A DNA stretch of 14,815 nt, taken from Patescibacteria group bacterium UBA3527 (lineage in GTDB: Bacteria; Patescibacteriota; Minisyncoccia; Phycocordibacterales; UBA918). The position numbers were made by a program, and so were the translations under genes. Below the pieces are notes generated by a model, which searched no databases, was not told the DNA's origin, and saw only the letters and a program-made list of their open reading frames with translations. How positions within the stretch are numbered: position 1 is the stretch's first letter; every line of letters starts with the position of its first letter. Location of the stretch: the NCBI GenBank assembly GCA_002377025.1, contig DFPA01000045.1, positions 13,104 to 27,918 of the forward strand. The letters run 5' to 3'. Of this stretch, positions 1 through 6,134 are shown piece by piece.

Positions 1-1
1 A

Positions 2-100
2 CGTCGGGAAAAGTTCCGCGACATTGCTCTCTATAACATACGCGATGTTATTGCTACCACTGAGCTTTATCAAGTTTACCTCAAACATTTCGATATTTAG
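2..100 (+). CDS. C-terminal end of a probable DEDD-type 3'-5' exonuclease (5' partial)
   Basis: The frame is open from the window edge to a TAG at 98-100 and encodes 32 residues. The segment YNIRDVIATTELYQVYL resembles the last conserved motif of RNase H-fold DEDD exonucleases, where a Tyr and an Asp a few residues apart (Y..xxD) bind the second catalytic metal ion, followed by a helix of the type 'aTxeLyxxyL'. That the stretch is coding is fairly secure, because it keeps a protein-like composition and abuts the next gene. The family assignment rests on one short motif and is tentative. The Exo I and II motifs lie outside the window, so DNA-repair, tRNA-processing and PolB-like exonucleases cannot be told apart. 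Confidence 0.55.
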   Translation, partial: RREKFRDIALYNIRDVIATTELYQVYLKHFDI

Positions 101-105
101 TGAGG

Positions 106-111
106 TATAAT
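106..111 (+). promoter_or_regulatory. Possible -10 box of the GH1 gene, adjacent to its ATG
   Basis: A perfect TATAAT ends six bases before the ATG at 118. No -35 box is recognisable at the usual distance. If used, transcription would begin at or next to the A of the start codon, giving a leaderless or nearly leaderless mRNA. The box lies just after the stop of the preceding gene. Confidence 0.35.
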
Positions 112-117
112 TGGACT

Positions 118-1332
118 ATGAGAAAGTTTCCGGAAGGTTTTTATTGGGGTGCGGCTACCTCAGGCTATCAAGTAGAAGGCTGGGGAGAGAATACCGATTG
201 GGCAACAGCAGCCAGAACCGGTAAGGTGCCACCGGCTGGTCGACTTTGTGACCATTACCACTTATTTGAAAACGATTTCGCACTAGCTAAAGAACTCGGA
301 CACAATGCACACCGATTTGGTGTGGAGTGGGCGAGGATAGAGCCCAGTCCTGGAGAGTTCGACTACGCAGAAATAGAACATTATCGCCAGGTACTGAAAT
401 CACTACATAAGAATGGCATGGAACCCTTTATTACTCTCTGGCACTTCACCCTACCTGCTTGGTTTGCGGAAAGTGGCGGATTCGAGCGAGACGATGCTCA
501 TATTTTATTCGCTCGCTACGCGAAATTTGTAATTGAGGAACTCGGAGATCTTTGTACTCATTTTGCAACCATTAATGAACCTAACGTATGGGCAGCTCAT
601 GGATATTTGTTTGGTGCTTGGCCTCCCTTTAAGCGAGCAAGTTTGCTATGGAAAAAGCTTGGAAAAGATGATGGTTCGACACACAGAGTTGGTGCTGTTC
701 CCGGTTTCGTGAACTTCTTAAGATACAGACAGGTGGAAAAAAAGCTGATTTTGGCTCACCAGGAAGCCTACAAAGCTATCAAGTTGGTCGCTCCGGATGT
801 ACAAGTTAGTTTGGTGAAGCATATACACGTCTTTCGGAGTAATTGGAACCCTCTGAATTGGTTGCGGGCAAGAGTAATGAATTATTTGCAGTCTGGCAGA
901 TTTTTGAATGCCGTCAGGGATTACATGGATGAATATTCCGTTAATTATTATCGTCACACAAAATATGGTGACAAAAACAAATATCCCAAATCAGACATGG
1001 GTTGGGATATGTACCCGGAGGGTATATATTACGCACTTCTTAGTCTTAAGAAGTACAGTAAACCCGTCTATGTTTCAGAAGCCGGTGTGGCGGATGAAGC
1101 TGATGCTTTTCGATCTGAGTATATTAAAAAACAAGTAGAGGCAACCGCCAAGGCGATAGAGGAGGGGGTTGATGTACGAGGTCACATGTATTGGTCTCTC
1201 TTGGATAACTATGAATGGGCACTTGGAATAGACAAGAAGTTTGGCTTAATTGCCATTGACTACGGTACTTTGGCACGTACCCCCAGGCCGTCCGCTTATG
1301 TGTACCAGAAGCTTATTGAAGCTAACAGCTAA
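118..1332 (+). CDS. Glycoside hydrolase family 1 (beta-glycosidase), cytosolic
   Basis: A 404-residue GH1 (clan GH-A) beta-glycosidase, somewhat shorter than the usual 440-480. It should hydrolyse beta-linked glucosides, galactosides or related sugars by the retaining mechanism. Family signatures appear in order: FPEGFYWGAATSGYQVEG at residues 4-21, WHFTLP at 108-113, TINEP at 151-155 with Glu154 as acid/base, NYY at 276-278, VSEAG at 319-323 with Glu321 as nucleophile, and WSLLDNYEWALG at 359-370. The sugar contacts at subsite -1 (Gln18, His109, Asn153, Trp359, Glu366) look intact. The nucleophile motif reads SEAG where most members have TENG. No signal peptide is seen, so it acts in the cytosol. 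ATG 118 is preferred over GTG 100 because GH1 proteins begin M-x-K-F-P and GTG 100 shares its G with the upstream stop. GAGGT at 102-106 is a distant Shine-Dalgarno. The exact substrate cannot be read from sequence. Confidence 0.93.
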   Translation: MRKFPEGFYWGAATSGYQVEGWGENTDWATAARTGKVPPAGRLCDHYHLFENDFALAKELGHNAHRFGVEWARIEPSPGEFDYAEIEHYRQVLKSLHKNGMEPFITLWHFTLPAWFAESGGFERDDAHILFARYAKFVIEELGDLCTHFATINEPNVWAAHGYLFGAWPPFKRASLLWKKLGKDDGSTHRVGAVPGFVNFLRYRQVEKKLILAHQEAYKAIKLVAPDVQVSLVKHIHVFRSNWNPLNWLRARVMNYLQSGRFLNAVRDYMDEYSVNYYRHTKYGDKNKYPKSDMGWDMYPEGIYYALLSLKKYSKPVYVSEAGVADEADAFRSEYIKKQVEATAKAIEEGVDVRGHMYWSLLDNYEWALGIDKKFGLIAIDYGTLARTPRPSAYVYQKLIEANS

Positions 1333-1366
1333 GTGTGGATAGAGCTCCGCACAAATTTTGATTTAG

Positions 1367-1375
1367 TGGGATAAT
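1367..1375 (+). promoter_or_regulatory. Possible extended -10 box before the EamA gene
   Basis: TGGGATAAT fits the extended -10 pattern TGnTATAAT with one mismatch and ends seven bases before the ATG at 1383. No clear -35 box is present. A transcript from here would start at the initiation codon. The gene could equally be read through from the GH1 gene upstream. Confidence 0.33.
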
Positions 1376-1382
1376 CTGAGTA

Positions 1383-2315
1383 ATGTCCTGGATTTTTCTA
1401 GCTGCCGGCGGCCAGTTTGTAAACGCAATCGTTGCTATACTCGACAAGTTTATTGTTTCCGATGATAAGCTCCTTCCTCGCCCTTTTGTCTACGCTTTTT
1501 TCACTTGTCTTTTTACCGGTGGATGGATATTGGTTTATGTACTGGGGTATATTCCGGTCTTTTCTGATTTGGGAGTACCCAACCTCAGTAATGTAGAATC
1601 TCCCACCATTCAAGTGGTCGGTATGGCGTTTTTAGCGGCTTATTCTTTCTTCATGGCCCTAGTTTCTATGTATACAGCCTTAAAGGTTGCCAGCGCTTCC
1701 ACTGTTATGCCGGTTATTGGAGCAGTTTCAGCCACTGCAACCTTTGTCATGTCTTATCTTGTCCTGGGCAATACATTTTCAGTTAACGTAATTTTTGGTA
1801 TCTCGTTACTCGTTTTTGGTACGTTGATGGTTTCCACAATGCACTTCAGGAGAGGAGTCGTGCTTCATACGGTACATTCCGGTATCTTCTTTGCTTTACA
1901 CTATATCGCGCTCAAAGGCTTGTTTGATGAAACATCTTTTGATGATGGATTTTTTTGGTCACGCATTGGTTTTGTATTGTTCGCACTGTCGTTGCTTCTG
2001 GTTCCGGCTTATTGGAGTAACATCAAAGGTCAGACAAAAAATACCACGAGAAAGGGAGGAATGTTTGTTGTTGGTACAAAAGTCTTGGCGGGTATCGCAG
2101 CGTTTATGTTGTTGAAGGCTACCGATTGGGGAGATGTAGCGGTAGTACAAGCACTTGATGGTTTGAAGTTTGTGTTTATTGTGCTGCTGGGGATTCTTTT
2201 TGGTCGTTACATTCCCAAAACTGCCGGTGAAAATGACCACTCTTCCGGCGCCATTATCAAGAAAGTGCTGTATGTTTCAATTATCAGCATTGGCTTTGTG
2301 ATCTTGTTTATTTAA
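1383..2315 (+). CDS. EamA/DMT-superfamily transporter, ten helices
   Basis: A 310-residue, very hydrophobic protein with about ten predicted membrane helices (roughly 2-22, 36-58, 77-101, 105-127, 132-151, 158-178, 190-210, 226-246, 249-274, 292-309). That is the ten-helix architecture of EamA-type drug/metabolite transporters built from two five-helix repeats. The helix-4 stretch ASTVMPVIGAVSATATFVMS, followed by LVLGNTFS, resembles the conserved end of an EamA repeat (Pro in helix 4, then 'G-E-x-hydrophobic'). The family exports or exchanges small metabolites, amino acids and nucleotide sugars, and the substrate cannot be inferred from sequence. It sits between two glycosidase genes, 50 nt after GH1 and 2 nt before the next ATG, so a role in sugar or glycoside movement is a reasonable inference only. 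No Shine-Dalgarno is visible. Confidence 0.8.
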   Translation: MSWIFLAAGGQFVNAIVAILDKFIVSDDKLLPRPFVYAFFTCLFTGGWILVYVLGYIPVFSDLGVPNLSNVESPTIQVVGMAFLAAYSFFMALVSMYTALKVASASTVMPVIGAVSATATFVMSYLVLGNTFSVNVIFGISLLVFGTLMVSTMHFRRGVVLHTVHSGIFFALHYIALKGLFDETSFDDGFFWSRIGFVLFALSLLLVPAYWSNIKGQTKNTTRKGGMFVVGTKVLAGIAAFMLLKATDWGDVAVVQALDGLKFVFIVLLGILFGRYIPKTAGENDHSSGAIIKKVLYVSIISIGFVILFI

Positions 2316-2317
2316 CA

Positions 2318-3331
2318 ATGCTATTTACTCGAGGAAGGAAAAGAAGCGTTTGGATAAGAATAGGTATTTTGCTGGCGGTACTGGCTGTTCTTCTGTCAGC
2401 TATGACCTGGCGACCAGAGCCAAAAGAGATTACCTATGGCATGTCCTTCAACACCTTTTATGCGCAGGAGCTGGGGCTGGACTGGAAGGAAGTATATGAT
2501 GCCATGCTAGATGAAATGAATGTCCGCAATTTGCGACTGGCAGCGCATTGGCCGATGATTGAACCGAACCAGGGAGAGTTTGACTTCAGTGTTATGGATT
2601 ATCAGATGAATAAGGCGTTTGATGAAGGTGCTACAGTTATTTTGGCTATCGGTAGAAGACTGCCTCGGTGGCCTGAGTGTCATATACCAAAATGGGCGAC
2701 TGACCTCTCGTGGGAGGAGCAGAAAGCAGAGCTTCGTGACTATCTTGAAGTAATGGTACTACGTTACAAAGATCATCCGGCGCTACGCTACTGGCAAGTA
2801 GAAAACGAACCCTACCTAAAGATGTTTGCTTATGAGCGTTGTGGAGAGCTGGATGAAGAATTCTTGGAAGAGGAAATTGCTTTGGTAAAAAAACTTGACC
2901 CCGATCACCCGGTATTACTTACTGATAGTGGCAACCTTGGTTTATGGGCGGGAGCATACAAAAGGGGAGATTTGTTCGGTACCAGTGTTTATGTACATTT
3001 TTGGAACCCGGAACTTGGGCAGTTTCGTACCGTACTTCCACCCGCAGCATATCGCTTTAAGACAAATTTAATGAGATTACTTTTTGGATACAAAGAAACA
3101 CTACTTATAGAGCTTTCAGCGGAGCCATGGCTGGTAGCGCCGATTGCAGAAGTAGATGTGGAAACTCAATTTTCACGTATGAATCTTGAAAGTATCAGAG
3201 ATATTATCGAGTATGCTAGAAAAACACGCTTTGATCGGCAGTACTTATGGGGTGTAGAGTGGTGGTATTGGCTTAAAGAGAAGGGCTATCCTGAAATTTG
3301 GGATTATGGGGTAGATTTATTCAAAAACTAA
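2318..3331 (+). CDS. Membrane-anchored clan GH-A-like glycoside hydrolase
   Basis: A 337-residue protein with a basic N-terminus and one hydrophobic segment (about 13-30), either an uncleaved anchor or a signal peptide, followed by a TIM-barrel-like domain. The layout fits clan GH-A enzymes (families 5, 39, 42 and relatives): an early strand with NLRLAAHWPMIEPNQGEFDF at 71-90, the strand-4 motif YWQVENEPY at 158-166 with Glu164 as probable acid/base, and TLLIELSAEPW at 261-271 with Glu265 (or Glu269) as probable nucleophile. WGVEWWYW at 311-318 fits the strand-8 aromatic platform. The domain should face outside the membrane. It starts 2 nt after the transporter stop, so the two are probably translated from one mRNA. 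The exact GH family and substrate cannot be set by eye. Two separated carboxylates in motif context suggest an active enzyme rather than a pseudo-enzyme. Confidence 0.78.
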   Translation: MLFTRGRKRSVWIRIGILLAVLAVLLSAMTWRPEPKEITYGMSFNTFYAQELGLDWKEVYDAMLDEMNVRNLRLAAHWPMIEPNQGEFDFSVMDYQMNKAFDEGATVILAIGRRLPRWPECHIPKWATDLSWEEQKAELRDYLEVMVLRYKDHPALRYWQVENEPYLKMFAYERCGELDEEFLEEEIALVKKLDPDHPVLLTDSGNLGLWAGAYKRGDLFGTSVYVHFWNPELGQFRTVLPPAAYRFKTNLMRLLFGYKETLLIELSAEPWLVAPIAEVDVETQFSRMNLESIRDIIEYARKTRFDRQYLWGVEWWYWLKEKGYPEIWDYGVDLFKN

Positions 3332-3333
3332 GT

Positions 3334-3480
3334 ATGAATTGGCACAAGATCTTTTCGTGGGTTCACTTTGAGCATCCTCATACCGGAGAAAAAGAACTCT
3401 CCAGACCGCGAGTAGTGATTTTTATGATTGGCGGCTTTTTGATCTTTCTGGCAATATTCCTGAAAAATATGGTGATATAA
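3334..3480 (+). CDS. Small single-helix membrane protein, 48 aa, unknown function
   Basis: Not a recognised family. The reading frame from ATG 3334 begins 2 nt after the stop of the preceding glycosidase. It encodes a His- and Trp-containing, polar N-terminal half (MNWHKIFSWVHFEHPHTGEK at 1-20) followed by a basic turn (RPR) and one hydrophobic helix of about 19 residues (roughly 27-45). A protein with a short charged head and one transmembrane segment fits a small membrane regulator or complex subunit. The spacing suggests co-translation with the glycosidase upstream. An in-frame ATG at 3298 would overlap the upstream gene and is less likely. Its stop codon is built into the -10 box of the next gene. 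Coding status is likely but rests on spacing and composition only. Confidence 0.6.
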   Translation: MNWHKIFSWVHFEHPHTGEKELSRPRVVIFMIGGFLIFLAIFLKNMVI

Positions 3481-3481
3481 T
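3473..3481 (+). promoter_or_regulatory. Extended -10 promoter of the DUF389 gene
   Basis: TGATATAAT is a perfect extended -10 (TGnTATAAT) and overlaps the TAA stop of the 48-residue gene. No -35 match is needed for this promoter type and none is seen. Predicted transcription would start about 22-25 nt before the ATG at 3511. This suggests that the DUF389 and bactofilin genes can be expressed independently of the glycosidase genes. Confidence 0.5.
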
Positions 3482-3510
3482 ATTGGTGATTATTTCTAAG
3501 ACAGAATAAG

Positions 3511-4251
3511 ATGATTTTTCTTGCAAGATTTCAAGCAATAGATGACAAAGATAAAGCCGCAGTAGTACGTAAGCTGATGCAGAGTAGCACTCCGGACTTC
3601 TCTTTCTTTTATATAACAGCGCTGGCAGTATTAATGGCCACATTCGGGCTTCTGCTCGATAATGCAGCCATTGTTATTGGTAGTATGCTTATAGCACCGG
3701 TATTGTATCCTATCCTCGGTATTGCCCTTGGTCTCGTGATGTCCAACCCTAATATTATCGGCCGTTCATTTGTTACGCTGGTGAAATCTTTTGCGTTGGC
3801 AGTTGGCTTGTCTGCTTTGGCAACGGTTTTCTTTGCGGAAGGAAGTGTTTTAACCACGGAAGTACTGTTACGTACCGAGGCCGGACTCTTGCATTTTACA
3901 GTAGCGGCTGTAGCAGGAGCGGCTGTAGCCTATATACTGGGTCGCTCTGAATGGAGTGAGACCCTTCCGGGAATTGCAATATCCGTAGCTCTCTTGCCAC
4001 CTCTGGCGACTATCGGTATCGGTTTGGCGGCTCTTGATTTGGATGTAATTACAGGTGCTACTGTATTACTTCTTGTGAACTTATCGGGAATAGTGTTTGC
4101 CGCCATGGTGACATTCTCTATGATGAACTTGTATGAAAAACAAAAAATTGCCGAGTCCACAATTAAAGAGGCCGATAAAAAAGTTGAAGAGGAGGAAGAA
4201 GAAGTGGAGTATATCTCAGAGCATAGCAAACCACCAACTGACAAAAAATGA
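3511..4251 (+). CDS. DUF389 family membrane protein
   Basis: A 246-residue integral membrane protein with about six helices (roughly 32-48, 52-76, 86-108, 128-144, 152-176, 180-204). Two hallmark stretches of the DUF389 (PF04087-type) family are present: LLDNAAIVIGSMLIAP at 48-63 and GIAISVALLPPLATIG at 154-169. DUF389 proteins are widespread and their biochemical role is not established. The last 40 residues are highly charged, with a run of Glu at 226-231, and are probably a cytosolic or coiled tail. The start follows the extended -10 at 3473-3481, and no Shine-Dalgarno is evident. The stop overlaps the next gene's start in an ATGA arrangement, so the DUF389 and bactofilin-like proteins are likely made together in coupled translation. 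Confidence 0.88.
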   Translation: MIFLARFQAIDDKDKAAVVRKLMQSSTPDFSFFYITALAVLMATFGLLLDNAAIVIGSMLIAPVLYPILGIALGLVMSNPNIIGRSFVTLVKSFALAVGLSALATVFFAEGSVLTTEVLLRTEAGLLHFTVAAVAGAAVAYILGRSEWSETLPGIAISVALLPPLATIGIGLAALDLDVITGATVLLLVNLSGIVFAAMVTFSMMNLYEKQKIAESTIKEADKKVEEEEEEVEYISEHSKPPTDKK

Positions 4252-5342
4252 ATTTCAAAAGCTCACTACTTCTCATACTGTTACTGCTGGTTCCATCTAC
4301 AGGGACAGCAGAGACGGTCGTTCGTTCCTCCCAAAAGGTAACTATTAATAACGAGCAAGTAGTAGCGGAAGACTTATATACCAAAGCCTCATCAATAGCT
4401 ATTTCCGGAAGGGTTCTTGGCGATGTGTACGCGCTAGGCGCTCAGTTGACAATGAATGGCGTCATAGAATCAGACCTCTCTGTTCTTGCGGGCGTGGTGC
4501 AAGTACATGGAAATGTCAGCGATGATATTCGGGTTGTAGGAGGTGAGGTGGTGATTGCTGATAAAGTCGGTGGTGATGTGTTTGTGCTTGGAGGCTCTCT
4601 AAAACTTTTGTCGACGGCTGAAGTGGCGGGTGACGTTTTTTTCTTTGGCGGAGAAGCTGAAATACTGGGGACAATCGACGGTTCACTTATGGGAACATAT
4701 GAGAGTTTGAAGGTTGATAGTAAGGTAGGCGGTAACGTAGATGTCAGTGTGGGAAATCTCAGTCTGGGGGAAAAGGCTCGTATTGCTGGAGATATTTCTT
4801 ATACCGGTAGTAAGGTCCTTCAAAGGGCACCCTCAGCTATTGTAGGCGGAGAGGTTGTGCAAAATACGCCAGTATTGAATTCGGTTTCCACAGGAGATGT
4901 TTCATTTGCTCTCATGTCTATTTTTGGCACTCTTGTTTTGTATTTGTTCTTCCGCAGAGATCTGGAAACTTTCGCCGACCATACAATCGCCTCCTACAAG
5001 AAATCTCTTCTGGTAGGTGTGTTGGTCATTTTGCTTATACCCGTTGCCGCAGGTGTTTTGATTTACACTATACTCGGTGCCTTTGTGGGAGTTTTATCAC
5101 TTGCAGCCTATGTTTTGTGGTTACTGGCTTCTTACTTGGCCATGCCCGCCTATTTGGGATTATTTTTACATAATTTATATAACAAGAACGCAGATCTAAG
5201 TCTATTCAGTGTTTTGTTGGGAATAGGAGCTCTAAATATTATTGTCTTAGTACCTTTGATAGGTGGCTTTGTTACCCTTGTTCTGTTTATCATTGGTGCT
5301 GGAAGTTTGGCTCTGCTCACTTACGAGAAGGTCTTAAAATAG
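4248..5342 (+). CDS. Secreted bactofilin-like beta-helix protein with C-terminal multi-helix membrane domain
   Basis: A 364-residue protein in three parts. Residues 1-21 are a clear signal peptide with a plausible cleavage after TGTA. Residues 45-205 form a Gly/Val-rich array of short repeats (GRVLGDVYALGAQ, GNVSDDIRVVGGE, DKVGGDVFVLGGS, AEVAGDVFFFGGE, GTIDGSLMGTYES), the pattern of right-handed beta-helix, polymer-forming bactofilin-like domains. Residues about 218-357 are strongly hydrophobic with roughly five or six membrane helices. Classical bactofilins are short cytosolic filament formers without signal peptide or membrane domain. Here the beta-helix should lie outside the membrane, perhaps organising the envelope. 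It overlaps the DUF389 stop by 4 nt (ATGA), so the two probably act together. The three-part architecture is seen directly; the polymer-forming role is inferred from similarity. Confidence 0.82.
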   Translation: MNFKSSLLLILLLLVPSTGTAETVVRSSQKVTINNEQVVAEDLYTKASSIAISGRVLGDVYALGAQLTMNGVIESDLSVLAGVVQVHGNVSDDIRVVGGEVVIADKVGGDVFVLGGSLKLLSTAEVAGDVFFFGGEAEILGTIDGSLMGTYESLKVDSKVGGNVDVSVGNLSLGEKARIAGDISYTGSKVLQRAPSAIVGGEVVQNTPVLNSVSTGDVSFALMSIFGTLVLYLFFRRDLETFADHTIASYKKSLLVGVLVILLIPVAAGVLIYTILGAFVGVLSLAAYVLWLLASYLAMPAYLGLFLHNLYNKNADLSLFSVLLGIGALNIIVLVPLIGGFVTLVLFIIGAGSLALLTYEKVLK

Positions 5343-5363
5343 TGGAATACTGACAACGAATAA

Positions 5364-5372
5364 TGTTACACT
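5364..5372 (+). promoter_or_regulatory. Possible extended -10 box before the HAD phosphatase gene
   Basis: TGTTACACT matches TGnTATAAT with two substitutions in the hexamer. It lies in the short gap after the bactofilin-like gene, 13 nt before ATG 5386. A start about 7 nt downstream would leave GTG 5377 outside the mRNA, which supports ATG 5386 as the initiator. There is no convincing -35 box. Confidence 0.33.
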
Positions 5373-5385
5373 GTGTGTGAATTAT

Positions 5386-6072
5386 ATGCAGCAAAAAGTC
5401 GCCTTCTTTGATATAGACGGAACAGTATTTCGCTCGAGCTTGTTAGTAGAGTTGGTGGAGGGTTTGATTACAGCTGAACATTTGTCTTCCTCTGCAAGAG
5501 ATGATTTTTACAAAGAATACCTCGCATGGCGCAATAGAGAGGGTACCTATGAAGCGTACATAAACGCTACGGTGAAAGTGTTTGTAAACAATATCAAGGG
5601 TATGCATTATGGTGTGCTTGCCGATGTGGGTCGAGAAGTGGTCGCTGTGCAGAGTAAACAGGTATATCGCTACACGAGAGATTTGATCGAGAAATTAAAG
5701 AAACAAAACTACTACGTTGTGGCTATTTCTCAGTCACCTAAAACTATTCTTGACGACTTCTGTGCCAACTATGGCTTCGACAAAGTCTATGGACGTGTCT
5801 ATGAACTTGGCCCCACAGACAAATTTACCGGCAAAATAATTGATGAAGAGATTATTGCCAACAAAGCCAATGTGGTTGCTCGTGTATTGGAAAGCGATAA
5901 ATTCACAATTGATAACTCTGTTGCTGTAGGTGACACCGAAGGAGATATTTCAATGCTCGATAAAGTCGCCATGCCAATTTGTTTTAATCCCAACAACACT
6001 TTGTATCAACATGCCAAAAGAATGGGTTGGAAAGTGGTGGTGGAAAGAAAAGATGTGATTTACGAGATGTAA
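5386..6072 (+). CDS. HAD-superfamily phosphatase, subclass IB (SerB-like)
   Basis: A 228-residue soluble phosphohydrolase. All HAD motifs are visible: motif I FFDIDGTVF at 7-15 with nucleophile Asp9 and acid/base Asp11, motif II Ser115 in AISQSP, motif III Lys160 in ANKAN, and motif IV GDTEGD at 182-187. An alpha-helical insert of about 75-90 residues between motifs I and II is the C1 cap of HAD-IB enzymes, the group of phosphoserine phosphatase and several lipid or sugar phosphate phosphatases. The cap residues that define SerB are not obvious, so the substrate is left open. ATG 5386 puts motif I near the N-terminus as usual; an in-frame GTG at 5377 would add three residues. It follows the bactofilin-like gene by 43 nt and is followed at once by a bidirectional terminator. 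Confidence 0.88.
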   Translation: MQQKVAFFDIDGTVFRSSLLVELVEGLITAEHLSSSARDDFYKEYLAWRNREGTYEAYINATVKVFVNNIKGMHYGVLADVGREVVAVQSKQVYRYTRDLIEKLKKQNYYVVAISQSPKTILDDFCANYGFDKVYGRVYELGPTDKFTGKIIDEEIIANKANVVARVLESDKFTIDNSVAVGDTEGDISMLDKVAMPICFNPNNTLYQHAKRMGWKVVVERKDVIYEM

Positions 6073-6079
6073 CCACATC

Positions 6080-6115
6080 AACAAAATCCTTTCGGTTGAC
6101 CGAAAGGATTTTGTT
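6080..6115. terminator. Bidirectional intrinsic terminator between HAD gene and rnj
   Basis: A perfect 16-bp hairpin: arm 6080-6095, loop TTGA at 6096-6099, arm 6100-6115. The A-rich outer left arm and T-rich outer right arm give a U-rich tail on both transcripts. It sits in the 62-nt gap between the convergent HAD phosphatase and RNase J genes and can end both. Confidence 0.9.
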
Positions 6116-6134
6116 ATCGTTGCAAATTGATTGA

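Noticed and set aside
100..117. GTG 100 as start of the GH1 gene
   Set aside because: It would add six residues not found in the family, shares its first base with the upstream stop codon and has no Shine-Dalgarno. ATG 118 gives the standard GH1 N-terminus.
1333..1352. Hairpin GTGTGGA...TCCGCAC after the GH1 stop as a terminator
   Set aside because: Only seven pairs with one G:U, a 6-nt loop and AAATTTT behind it. Too weak to call as a terminator, although attenuation is possible.
3298..3333. Longer version of the small membrane protein starting at ATG 3298
   Set aside because: It would overlap the end of the glycosidase gene by 34 nt, while ATG 3334 gives a clean 2-nt gap as in the neighbouring junction.
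5377..5385. GTG 5377 as start of the HAD gene
   Set aside because: It adds only three residues before the motif I strand, and the predicted transcript would begin after it.
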